A DNA stretch of 64,000 nucleotides. It comes from Fragilaria crotonensis (lineage: Eukaryota > Bacillariophyta > Fragilariophyceae > Fragilariales > Fragilariaceae). The translations under genes were made by a program, and so were the position numbers. This document shows, in pieces, positions 54,401 to 63,666 of the stretch. The notes beneath the pieces were generated by a model, which saw nothing but the letters and a program-made list of their open reading frames with translations, was not told the origin of the DNA and did no database searches. Within the stretch, counting starts at the first letter, position 1; each line of letters begins with the position of its first letter. Where the stretch lies: assembly GCA_022925895.1 (NCBI GenBank), contig JAKSYS010000003.1, positions 186,001 to 250,000 on the forward strand. Reading direction: 5' to 3'.

Positions 54401-55367
54401 ATTCAATCAAAGCCCAAGCGAGGTCAACGATGAATCAGAATTTTTCCAGATCAGCAATCAAGGTACACACGACGACCGCTCCACTTTCATTGCATGGTTC
54501 AATTCGATTCAGAAAGTCGGTTGGTCAAACGAAAGGATCGACTCGGAGTTTGAGAATTATCTTAACCAACCAGCAAGGAATGCGGACTTGGATTGGCAAA
54601 GCATTCCTGTACCTGAAATTGAAGGTCAGCTGCAAAGACTCGAGGCAACATTTGTTCAAACCGTAAAGACGCCGCCTAACGAAACCAGAAGCAAGTGTGC
54701 TGGGGATCGTCCTGTTCTCCAGCTGAAGCCAACAGCCCTCACAGATAAAGTGGCGAAGGGTATCGAGCGGAGAAGCGGGAACACCAACTTGCCGCCCCAA
54801 GTCGAGGAAAACGACCAATCACATCTATTTTCTATACCGGGAGACTCAATCAAGGAGGTCGTTTCGTCTCAATTTTCGAGACGAGACGTTGCCCTGAATT
54901 CGGAATCAGTTGAACGTGCCGTGAGAACTGCTGAGGAGACGGCGACAAGGTATAGCGACCCGAATAAACCTTTGGAAAATGGGATGGACAAGGATGACTT
55001 GAAAAGTCTGAATTGTGACGATGGCATTGAGAACACTGGGGCGAATTCGTCTTTGGATTTGATCGATTTAAATACGCCAGAAAGTGTCGTTATCGAGAGT
55101 CAGATTGATGAGGAATCACCTGAGATGATTGATTCCAAAGCATCAGGGATTGCAGGGAACAACGAAGATGTGGACAAGAAAAATTCAATGCATGACGACG
55201 ACATTGGACGAACCGTGGAAGTGTCGTCGATGGATTTAATCGACTTGCATACGCCGGAAAATAGCGCCGTCGAGGAAGTTACCGACCATGAATCAAATGA
55301 GAAGGCTGCTTTCGAAACTCCTGAGACATTTTCTCATAATACCACAATCGCCGGTACCAGTGCATAA
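51405..55367 (+). CDS. 1320-residue Ser/Glu/Asp-rich protein, paralogue of the 31474 protein
   Basis: The ATG at 51405 starts MSRLTSPIDYSLGNTLDEML; in-frame codons just upstream contain no other ATG. Residues 6-29 match the start of the 2257-residue protein (DYS-hydrophobic-G, DE-x-L, RT-x-FST-x-MR). No known domain is seen. The sequence is mostly disordered-looking. Visible features are a duplicated FNQSPKVPFSSFNQP stretch near 125-145, a basic proline patch (KRRNRKPPIPPKSKHE) near 260, two hydrophobic Cys-containing segments (NDIVYLLVHGN near 570; PPMCFICGRV near 628), a coiled-coil-like part near 860-960, and two copies of a C-terminal motif, DLIDLNTPE near 1214 and DLIDLHTPE near 1273. 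One uninterrupted exon. Function unknown; a scaffold or adaptor built from short linear motifs is inference. Confidence 0.8.
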   Translation: MSRLTSPIDYSLGNTLDEMLRRRTNFSTMMRLDANVVEPDFVQSLQTRQTESVPVSRLSHLRQSRESNHSVRNHPREVGSTFRLPPVESVTGNPGEVLIRNDKIPDMRETTSTRMSSDVSSKVPSTFFNQSPKVPFSSFNQPSGSADSGRGSSVESSVSAEMSPAEDVHNTLIREGSDGGNQLICDPAESASESPSQCLSSPGPSHSREVAAVPDRNDRESLGFEISYVSSSSSTDNTPMRRSMEVTAVKDEAMQKRRNRKPPIPPKSKHELALADTEAAFSDMKTKNGLHSNASQHRHQEASLAKHSLEERARRAPFADDENTSLASDLKFTYSPLSSASFVTSDDQRSPYKDHPTSTTCSSIAATSTTIQPSSSNHASVSDDCNALEPENVTSEGDSHQPHDNEEVQLKSSMTTGHEDQIHITADKYAAPDDLASPSTRRAKNGDDSERVTEDIEAVLAEYQSIGSAKGGGAISTATANEYLSFTSSLSSKPSSEFNPEDDREGGERTASFKAWDNEHLASNELSFEANSDTFDNSEASRDLHNLVPSGPGGRKRLLADNENVFVGLYNDIVYLLVHGNKKQDDDEPADPRGYNDQVSQQDSCASDDRSGALNPEGDQVQKDYIPPMCFICGRVSTSRSQEETTHIKSVESNISAKSIQCGPTVEARDAFIENANSSNENSRESCPRETIDEHMIPSDFIPDEAIFDKADSEESEESCDFVISDKRTEGIPLSAEVATTEYVQGVDEVKGSVLHHMESSEFVCWHSSADPHPYDDQPRPSESLFLKATKRLEHQPIMPPHLSAFHSKTGQDYSTPVCRILKSDDDEILQAVISIQERVERTQSRSLAPDLARGFRHNINEDVPNIDQYVDSLENQWICLQKVKDMLFADLKPPVSTCTVHVQPVQELGESRNMHIELPVSNIPRSVLPQEAFDWKKELDILKAIVKEDFCDKTSNSDYCLETTLSRDISIRSIKSNGEVNAGYSVKPASTAAFESQSFNQSPSEVNDESEFFQISNQGTHDDRSTFIAWFNSIQKVGWSNERIDSEFENYLNQPARNADLDWQSIPVPEIEGQLQRLEATFVQTVKTPPNETRSKCAGDRPVLQLKPTALTDKVAKGIERRSGNTNLPPQVEENDQSHLFSIPGDSIKEVVSSQFSRRDVALNSESVERAVRTAEETATRYSDPNKPLENGMDKDDLKSLNCDDGIENTGANSSLDLIDLNTPESVVIESQIDEESPEMIDSKASGIAGNNEDVDKKNSMHDDDIGRTVEVSSMDLIDLHTPENSAVEEVTDHESNEKAAFETPETFSHNTTIAGTSA

Positions 55368-56162
55368 AGGCCTAGGTTGTCGCTCCACAGCAAGCATTTG
55401 GATGTTGCCATAATCACCAATCTAGAATTGTCAAAGCAACGAACGCGGTGTGGGGATATCACAAAGTGTTCGGGTAGACGAACGGTGAATCCGCGTAGCT
55501 GAAATGTAGAACATTACAAACGAGACCAAGAAGTTGGTGATATTCGTAATGCGACCAATCCGCTTTGTTGTCCCGGATGGGCTAAAAGGAAAAATGAAAC
55601 ATCTTATCATGGCACTGAGTTCAGAGACGATGAATAGCCTTAATCTTCATAATGGTATGTCTTGGTGAATGCCAGTCGAGATCACCACTCTCTCCGATCC
55701 ACTGCCTGCAGAGTCGTTCACATGCAATCGGAGAAGCTACTGCTGCCACTGTTTGGGCAACAGTATCCAGAGTAGCGCTACCATCTCTCCCTATGCCCAT
55801 CAGCTTTGCCCTCCACGCGAACCGATGCGACAATTGCCTTAGGACAAGCATCACCAGTTCACGCCGAAATCAGTAGTAGCAACTTGCGAGGAAGTACACT
55901 ATTCTACTCCCTGTTTTCTACTTGAAAGTGAAATTTGCGCCTAAACTCGAAACACCTGGGATATATTCTGTTGCTCGTTGCTCCTCCCTATTATGGATGT
56001 TTTCTAACAAGGCAAAGAATACTGCAGTACCACCGCAACAATGCAAGGTATCCAACGAAGTAATCGACTGTCACATGCATGCTGCTTGGTGTGACGTCGA
56101 TTCGCTTAACATGGCTTGCCAACATTTAACCACAAGGGGAAGAGTCAGTACAGTGTACTATC
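55368..56162. other. Intergenic region with a weak minus-strand frame
   Basis: No gene that I can support. A minus-strand frame at 55854-55621 (AWRAKLMGIGRDGSATLDTV onward) has a natural-looking composition and could be an exon of an unrecognised gene, but nothing around it completes one. The rest shows nothing. Confidence 0.35.
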
Positions 56163-57973
56163 TTATTCCCCAGCCTGTAATTCCTCTCGGTCATCCTTCA
56201 CCTCATGGGTTTGCTTCTGTTCATTCCCGACAGAGCGAACAGAAACAGGGAATAAGTCTTCCCACGATTCAACAATCTGTCGGAGCTCCGTATCTTCGCA
56301 TCTTCTCAAGTTCAAGCACTCTCGAAGCAGAGGACCACTGATATGTGGAGGGATACGAGTGCAGCTCAGGCACCAACCTGTCTTGGTGCAAAGCTCATTT
56401 CCGGTCTGCACACTCGGGACTATAAATCCACAGCGAACACACAAATCCCCATTTTCAGGTGTGCGAAAAGGTCCGAATCGCCCAGCGTTTCTAGATATAC
56501 CCCCACCAAGAACACTTTGAGCTGCAAGGACAGCGATTCCCCGGCCAATATCCCAAAGTTCGTCGTTCTTCCCGCGCAAATGCTCTGGAAAGTCACGTAA
56601 TTTCTGCAAACGAATCTCTTCCGGAAAATCATCTGCCTTGCTCAGACGTAGTCTGTGTTCATCTTCTCTTTCTAGCTGACGACGTAGATTATGAAACCTA
56701 TTCTTGATTCCATTGTCCGTTCGTCCGGGTATCATTTTGGACATTTTAGCCCAGTGCGATCCAGCCGTGTTGTAGAGATGAAAGATCGTAGCATCCTCCA
56801 CTGGGTTCCAGTCTGCGACCTTGAGTCGCGGATTGAGGTGGTTAACGTATCTCTCGCGGCATTGCTTCCCCGTCCTTTCTACCATCTGCTGTGCAACGAT
56901 CGACCACTTCATCGGCATTCGCATGCTCTGTACCATATTGAGAAGCAAATGATCTTCTTCCTTAGTCCAAACCTTGGGACCAGCTTTCTTTCTGCTATTC
57001 TTGTCGCCCGATCCTGGAGTTGACGAGGAACCTGACTCGGGGGGTCGACGCTCGGGTGGACCGCCAGCTGGCATCACCGGAGGATACCCGTATGGGACAG
57101 GTTGAGGAGGTGGAGGAACATTGTGATGGTAGGGAGGGGGTGGCTGGCCTCCATAAGGTGGGGGATAGGGAGAATAACCCATATTTGGCATGTGCTGGTA
57201 TGGATGTTGTGGGGGCGGCAGACCGCCACTACTAGGTGGATACGGGTGATATGCATGAGGTGGAGGCACATGGGCACCGTAAGGTCCTTCATGACTTGTT
57301 TCGTACGGTTGAAGTTGAGGTTGGTGAGGTAAAGGGGAGGTGTCCGATCTGTCACTCTCTATAGGCGGGCGAGGAGGGGAGAGGGGTGGTGCAATCTCTT
57401 GTATAGCACTCGAGTCTTGAGGAGAGCTTGTCCGCGCCGTGCTACCTGAAGGGCCCCCTGCATTCTCCCCTATCTTGACCCACTCAACATCGTTATCATC
57501 GTATCGCAGCAAGTGTTCACCATTCGATCCGTCATACTCCTCGACTGTTCCAGTGTACCAACTCTTGTCAACGGGCCAGAACACTCGTACTTTCTTTCCA
57601 ATCATACAATGAGCACAGTATCTGTTGGGATGAAAAGACAACGTGAGGAATCGACGACAAGGAACAGATCTGTGCATTCCCCCACAAGGAGGTCTCGAGA
57701 TCTCGATTGATTCATACATGCAGGTTAGTAATGACAGAGAACTTTGTGCGTGAAGACGCTTCAACTACCACTATAAGTCAACAGTCTTTATCGTACAGTA
57801 CATGTGGTGGCTTCAAAGGAAACAACATACCTAGGTTTCTGACCTGACGCGGTCAAAACAGGGTCTGGATCATCGTTTGCATGCAGAGGTACTCCCGACT
57901 TATGGCAGCCAGCGCAGTCCTCGTCTAGCATCTTGGATGCCAAAGGGTCTCCATGAGACATGGTTGGAGACAT
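56163..57973 (-). CDS. Zinc-finger/Tudor-like/R2R3-Myb protein
   Basis: Exon 2 is 57621-56163; exon 1 ends at 57831, joined over a 209-bp intron (donor CCTAG/GTATGT, acceptor CCCAACAG/A). Phase 2 gives QKPR-YCAHC across the junction. The first in-frame ATG is at 57973, but the frame stays open to 58096 with cysteine-rich text (KPCCRCERVVV), and TCTAAATAG just upstream could be an acceptor, so an earlier exon is possible. Cysteine pairs (CCRC, CAGCHK, CAHC) suggest a PHD-like finger. A Tudor/Agenet-like strand set follows (KKVRVFWPVDKSWYTGTVEE), then a Pro/Tyr/Gly-rich linker, two Myb repeats (VWTKEEDHLLLNMV; DWNPVEDATIFHLY, GRTDNGIKNRFHNLRR) at about 57010-56690, and a C-terminal CVRCG...CTKTGWCLSC cluster. 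A transcription factor reading histone marks is inference. Confidence 0.8.
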
Positions 57974-58265
57974 GACGACAACTCTTTCGCAGCGGCAGCA
58001 AGGTTTTAAATGTTTACGTTCAGGAAACGCTTCTGTCGACTCAACGGAGAACTCGTGGATGCAGTTCTGGCGTCCAAATTTTTGACCATCACTCACTATT
58101 TAGACGAGGATGAATCGAAATTTTTGCCTACATCAGTGTTCCATTAATACGTGTTACCGGTACGAGTTTTAGTGTGAAGTCGATCACTGTGCACTGTGCA
58201 CTGTACCGTTTGCCCCTGCCTTTTGAGGTTTGCTTCCGTCACGTTTTCACGGGACACATTAGTCA

Positions 58266-58861
58266 GGAAGGTCCGGCAATACGGGCGAAGTCCTGAATAA
58301 AGGAAGTATGCGCGCCCGCCGGGAGGGAAACAAGTTCCGATCGATGTCTGGCTGGCGCAAAATTGGATGTGCCGGCGTGGTGGTGACACGGCTGACGTCT
58401 GTAAGAAAATTTGCTTACAGCGAAAAAAAAATTGCTTACGGAATGAAATTGCTTACGGAATTTGCTTACCATAAGCAAATCTATTGTAAAGCAGAAATTT
58501 GCTTACAAAATTTGCTTACTGGGAGATTAAATTTGCTTACGGGGACTGTCTTTTCTACGTAAAAACATACCAATTTTCAAACACCTAAATAAAATTTACT
58601 TACAGCAAAGAAGAATTTGCTTACGAAAATCAAATTTGCTTACAGAAAAAATTTGCTTACAAAATTTGCTTACCGGCATAATTTGCTTACTGATTTTGCT
58701 TACTGTCATGAAAAATTTGCTTACGATGCAGCAACCTTGCCGGCTCGGATGGATCATTACGATTGCTAAAATTCTCGCATCATGCAAATCGGAGCAAGGC
58801 TGACGCGCAAACTCAACTGCCCCTAACGGTACGGCTGGAACGTGCATGGGCCGGACCTTCC
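58266..58861. mobile_element. Cluster of about 15 AATTTGCTTAC repeats inside a short inverted pair
   Basis: Between 58398 and 58735 the word TTTGCTTAC or TTGCTTAC occurs about 15 times, always in the same orientation except for one or two complements, with irregular spacers of 2 to 40 bp. It is therefore not a simple tandem array. The cluster is enclosed by a 12-bp inverted pair, GGAAGGTCCGGC at 58266-58277 and GCCGGACCTTCC at 58850-58861. The layout recalls the elements at 27151-27772 and 41126-41842, whose ends also contain TCCGG next to a CCTT-rich block. No protein is encoded. Confidence 0.5.
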
Positions 58862-59160
58862 AGTTGAGGATGTAGGTAAGAAGTCGTCAGTCGTCATGCT
58901 GGGGTGATTTGATGGACAGGACCCTACCAGGTACTCGACGAGTGTCTCTGGTAATGGCTTCATTTGCATTTCGGAATGCTCTCACGGAACGAATAAGGTT
59001 GCTGGTCCTTCACAATAGCAGTGACAAACCTTGGATGCCTAGAAAACAGAATCGAGGTACAACATGAAATTATGATGCTACCGTGCTGGCCTGAAGTGGA
59101 CAGGCGGACTTCGGCGGGCACGTCGTTTAAACATATGCGCTCAACTTGTCAAGCAACGTT

Positions 59161-61181
59161 CTATTGCACAGAATCTGCAGCGCTGGAAAATTTCAATTTG
59201 GACACCTTGTGACCAGGAAACGCCAGCCCATCATCTCGAGTGATTTCAAAAAAGTAGCCAATCTGCTGTATGCACACGTACATCTTGGTTCCGTCCGGGG
59301 AAAATGCCAGTCCAGTGGTTTCGTCATTCGCAAACTTTTTATCGTTCGCCAAAAAGACGGTGAAGTACTCGAAGCCATCGGACGCGAAAATACCTGGGTT
59401 GATGCCTCCATCCTCAGTGAAGTACAGCATCTCGCCCACTTGGATGAGCTGGTCTGGCTGGGCTTCAAAGTTACCGCCCCCCGTGAGCAAACCCCGTTGT
59501 GTTGTGTCAGAAGTATAAGTACCTGCATCCAGCTTCAAGTTGAAAATCTCTTTCTGGACCTTCGAAACAAAACTGAGAATTCCGTTGTGGAAACTGATAC
59601 CCTCCACATTACGGTAATATTGCTCCGCAGAGTTGCGACCTTCCTCGATTGATGAAGTCCACCGAAACGTGTTATCTCCCGTAAATTGCAAATAATCGAT
59701 CTCTCCATTAACTTGAATCAAGTTCCACGACAGACCGAGAGAGTTACAAATCGGTCTGAAACGCCTGATTGCACCGCGCTCCTGATCTTCCGTGACGAAG
59801 AACTTCGGGCTTTGGAGGTCACGAATGTCGTATGCCATGGCCTCAAAACTTCCTCCACCTTCCACCAACTTGGTAATGGCTGGAGGTCTGACACCAGTTG
59901 GATCAACCTGCCAGCAGCTTCCTTGGCCATACTCTTCACATGAGACCCAAGAGTTCCAAGGCGTTTTGCCACCGCTGCAATTTCGGGTGGTGCCACTCAT
60001 GCGCTCCACGTAGTCTCGGACGTTTCCGTTCGAATCGAATTCAACCCCAAAAACACCGCCTTTGCGGCTCTCGTTCTCCGCATTGCCAATGTAGATCCAA
60101 CCTCCGTCTTTGAGTGGAAAGACTGCCGCAGCATCAGGGTTGGTGTGGAACTTCAGTAGTGAATTGGTTCTTTTCCTCTTTGGGCTTGTGAATGACACGG
60201 GCTCACCAGCACGAGCAAGTATTTTGACGCTAAGGCCGGTTGACAAGCGGAGTCCGAGAGAATTCACGGTGATTTGGCCAAGGTCAAAGGCAGAAATAAC
60301 GTAGGATTGCCATTTCCGACATTGGCTACTGCTTCTGTCGTAAACTCCGTCACAAGGTGAATTACCAGAGCCCGATACTGAATTACTCATTGTAAGCTCA
60401 GACTGGAACAGCTCAATAGCTCCAGTGTTGCTCCCCGTTGCACGATTTTGGGTGAAGTCACATTCAGAGATCTCAGTGCTAGGCGAAGATTCGACAGCTA
60501 TCGCACCACCTGCCTTTGCTACGTTGTTGGAAAACTTTGATTTTGAGATCTTCAACTCGTCGCCACTGTGGAAAACTGCACCTCCTGCAGCGGCTTCAGT
60601 GGCAACAAAAGTACATTGGGAAATTGTCAAGGCTGCGCCCACCTCCGTCATGATGGCCCCACCTCGCCACCCAATCATAGATGCGCGATTCCTGTCATTG
60701 TTTAGGCGATTTAATCAGTTAGTTCATGCTGGATTGGACTTGTCGATAGAACATGGAGTACTTACTTGACAAACTCGCAGCCGGAGAGAGAGTGACTTTC
60801 ACGACTCGTCTGCATGACGCGAACGGCGCTTTGTGTGGCGCCTGTGAATGTGAATCCCTCAATTGTGACCTTGGCATTCCCTCCAGCAATAGTAATATGA
60901 TTCGCGCCACCTTCGAGAGTGCATTTGTCGTCGCTCTGCAGCTTCTCGCATCGCAAAGAGATGGGACGATTAAGCACCAAGGTGCTCCCAGCGGGTTTGG
61001 CAAGATGAAAGGGGCGAAAACAAATTTCAGCTCGTTGCTGCGTCATTCCTAGATTGACAATGCGGGCGAGGTCAGCGAATGAATTTACCGTCTCGCACTG
61101 CGCAGCTTGGGCTTGCAATGGTCCATTCACCAAAAACAACCGAACAATGAGGGCAGCAACCGTTGTGGCTGTGATATGCAT
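59161..61181 (-). CDS. Secreted parallel beta-helix plus PhoX/DUF839-like protein
   Basis: Two exons, 61181-60766 and 60691-59161, with a 74-bp intron (donor GTCAA/GTAAGT, acceptor GACAG/G) and 648 residues. The start at 61181 gives a clean signal peptide (MHITATTVAALIVRLFLVNG to AQA, cut near 26-28). Residues about 30-260 show right-handed beta-helix repeats (ITIAGGNAKVTIEGFTFTGA, GGAIMTEVGAALTISQCTFV, GGAVFHSGDELKISKSKFSN, GGAIAVESSPSTEISECDFT). The rest matches the PhoX/DUF839 beta-propeller type: GGVFGVEFDSNGNVRDYVER, CSGGKTPWNSWVSCEE, GGSFEAMAYDIRD, FFVTEDQERGAIRRFRP, LAFSPDGTKMYVCIQ. PhoX enzymes are calcium/iron alkaline phosphatases; whether this one is active was not tested against all ligand residues. 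Extracellular or cell-wall phosphate release is inference. I do not know this fusion from elsewhere. Confidence 0.8.
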
Positions 61182-61938
61182 GATACAATGGTTATCGCCT
61201 GCACAATTGTGATCTTTTGAGCTGGTATCTTCACGTTGCGCACAAATCCCTGGCCAAGGTGCGAAAAGAGGTCGTGGCAGGAACCAATTTCTGTTCGTGC
61301 CTTCCTTCCTCAAAGAATGCATAAATGACTAATCCAACGCCGCGTGTTTGGAGTCTCAGGGGTTCAATCGACTGAACGCACAGCGCGCTGGCTCCTAACG
61401 GCAAGCATGCACACCATATGTGGAGCAATTCTTTCCGTCTCTTACGGCCAGGACAGAACGGAGTCGTTTCCAGGCAGAGAGATCTGACTAATGTGCAGCA
61501 GAATCACATATTGTTCGGCATCACGTCATATGAGGACGAACTCTTTCATAACGGCAGTTTCACTTGATGTAACATGAAAGGAGCAGTGCATACTTGACAT
61601 AACTTCGGACGCCCTCGCAGAATCAGTTAAAATGACAGAGTACAAAAAACCCACGCATGATTTATCATCAACGAGACGCCATCATCGGCGGCTCCTCAGA
61701 ATGTAAGGTTGCTCTTGTTTAATCTGTAAACTACACAGCATCAAGCACCAGCCGTAAAGTCATCGTTCGCTTCTAATACTGAGCATCATCATTTCCAAAC
61801 GCCTTTATCCTCGCCTTTTATTACAGTATGCACACAAATAATACAAGAACTACCGGTAGCACCCTTAACAGTTTACAGTTGTGCGTTAGCCAGTACTACA
61901 GTACATATAAGTCATGGTGTCATGGTACTACGAGAGTG
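61182..61938. other. Intergenic, upstream of the PhoX-like gene
   Basis: 757 bp holding the promoter of the minus-strand gene and, from about 61820, GTAC-rich DNA up to the left end of the next element. No gene seen. Confidence 0.5.
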
Positions 61939-62250
61939 TGGAACGATCCCAAAACCTCAAACACCTATAATTTTCAGGTACCAAATACCCAAATCATCTT
62001 TTTTTTTGGCGGGATGCGATTTTTTTCAATTCTTCGCGCCAGAAATGGGCGACAGTCAAATCCCCAAAAACACAAATTCTTGTCAAACTCAAATTGAGGT
62101 TGACCAGAATTTGGTCATGATACCCAGAACCTCAAATTTCCGTTCACGTTCAAGTCTACGGACAAAAACATACCAGCTTCTTTCGAAACGCACAGAGCTC
62201 TCAACACAAGAATCAGAAGTTTTTCACACTGCAATTCATCGCATCCTCTC

Positions 62251-62482
62251 ATGCCTCCCAGGAAGAAGAGAGGCCGGGCTTCTCCCAAACGGAGCTGGAC
62301 TCCTCCTTGATGTCATTGAAGAGATTCTACCCATTGGAATGGGAGAATGGGATGATGTTGAAAGGCAGCATCACAGTATGTACCCTGACCGTGATAGGAG
62401 CCGAGATGCCTTGCGCCGAAAGTTTGCAAAGCTTTATCTTGAGAAGACTCAACTGGAGACCCAAACTGTCCTCCAGATGTGA
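62251..62482 (+). pseudogene. DUF6818-like small protein of the Harbinger-like element
   Basis: The ATG at 62251 starts MPPRKKRGRASPKRSWTPP and then stops; one frame over (+1), the expected continuation appears: LLLDVIEEILPIGMGEWDDV, then HSMYPDRDRSRDALRRKFAK. The second part resembles the DUF6818 region found in oomycete and algal transposon-linked proteins (DIIEE-x-LPIG-x-x-EW...RD-x-x-x-LRRKF). A Myb/SANT-like DNA-binding helper for the transposase is inference. The piece ends early at 62482. Confidence 0.55.
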
Positions 62483-62509
62483 GAAGAGCGAAGAGAATCT
62501 ACGAATTGA

Positions 62510-63242
62510 TTAAAAACAAGACAGACTGTTGACTGAATGGCCCGCATCCCCACTCGGCAGATTGCCGCATAGCAGTTGCTTCCTGTTCATTCTAACACCT
62601 CTGGCAAACTCAGCAACATTATTGGCAGCAGGATCCTGTTGACTCCTAATAACTGCCTGATAAGTTCTGATATTTTCAATGCTGGGAATCCCGATGGCTG
62701 AAAGTGGCTCATTTTTAAGAACCTCAACTAAAATTCGTCGACCGAACCGAAGGTAGAGGCTGACGGACGTTGCAGTCATCCCAAAGATAGTAATCTGCAG
62801 CACCATACTTGAGCCCTTGTCCTGGTCCATGCAAGACACATACCAAGGCAGTCTGTTGCTTTCATCATCCTTGGTCGTCCTCCTCGGTTGATCACCTGAT
62901 CATTGTGAATTGCAATGATTGAACCATCAGCGGAACCAAAGGTGAATGCGTATCATACAACTCACTCAACTTAGGCAACAACCAATTGAATACTTCAAAG
63001 GTTAAGCCTGTCAAGGTAATTAACGCCTGATCATTACCTGAGTTGAACAGCGTTTTCCACGCACTTTGAGAAGCGTCTTGAAGCGAAACACGAGGAATAC
63101 GACGTTGGCGCAATCGGCGCTGCAGTGACCCGAGATTCTTTAGGAACTTCTTCCGATACCTTGAATGGACTTGAAATGAATTCTTCTTGGTTTCTCTGCG
63201 GTAGAGAAGGAAGAGCAGCATCATGTCAATGTCATCCAGCAT
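62510..63242 (-). pseudogene. N-terminal half of a Harbinger-like DDE transposase
   Basis: Two minus-strand frames in order, 63242-62892 and 62839-62510. The first has SAWKTLFNSGNDQALITLTG then LTFEVFNWLLPKL, the second GMTATSVSLYLRFGRRILVE then VLKNEPLSAIGIPSIENIRT. Both match the helical region that precedes the catalytic domain in diatom PIF/Harbinger-like transposases. The frames are broken between 62892 and 62839, and the catalytic Asp motifs expected after 62600 are missing, so the gene is truncated. Confidence 0.6.
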
Positions 63243-63666
63243 GGTGGAGATGAGGTACTAACAGCAGCGGAGCACAGGTGCGGTGGATTGTCTGGTGTTC
63301 TTGGATGGTAAAATTAATACTCGTGTTTCGAGTTTTAGGATTCTACGTATGATATCACACCATTTCCTCAAAACACTGTTTTTCATTTTACATGTGTTAG
63401 TGTAACATGTATTGCATGTCGTACACATGGAAAACATGACTTCAATACATGTACAACGGAAGAAATGGCTATTTGAGAATTTGAGGTTTTGGGATCGCTC
63501 CAGAACTAGGAAATATAATAACGCAGGATGTTACCGTAGCGTCCGGTATAGAATGTACGCACGCGAAAATCTACAGCAAGGCGTCACACAAGAGTGTCCA
63601 GTTTTATGGCAAGTGCGAAGTGCCCAGTAGCCAGTAGACCACATGAATTTATTTATGTTTATGTTC

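Larger units (their letters stand above)
61939..63502. mobile_element. Broken PIF/Harbinger-like element with two convergent genes
   Basis: Inverted ends of 23 bp with one mismatch, 61939-61961 and 63480-63502, reading inward TGGARCGATCCCAAAACCTC. The word CCCAGAACCTCAAA near 62121 is a subterminal copy. Inside are a plus-strand gene piece (62251-62482) and, in convergent orientation, a transposase fragment (63242-62510). The pair of a small DNA-binding protein and a DDE transposase is the usual Harbinger layout. No clear 3-bp target duplication was found. Both genes are truncated or frame-broken, so the copy is dead. Confidence 0.7.

Noticed and set aside
55621-55854. Minus-strand frame of 77 codons
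   Set aside because: Plausible composition, but no ATG-led exon structure or recognisable domain around it.
58381-58740. CRISPR-like look of TTTGCTTAC repeats with spacers
   Set aside because: Repeats are too short, spacers irregular from 2 to 40 bp, and the DNA is eukaryotic nuclear in character with intron-bearing genes.
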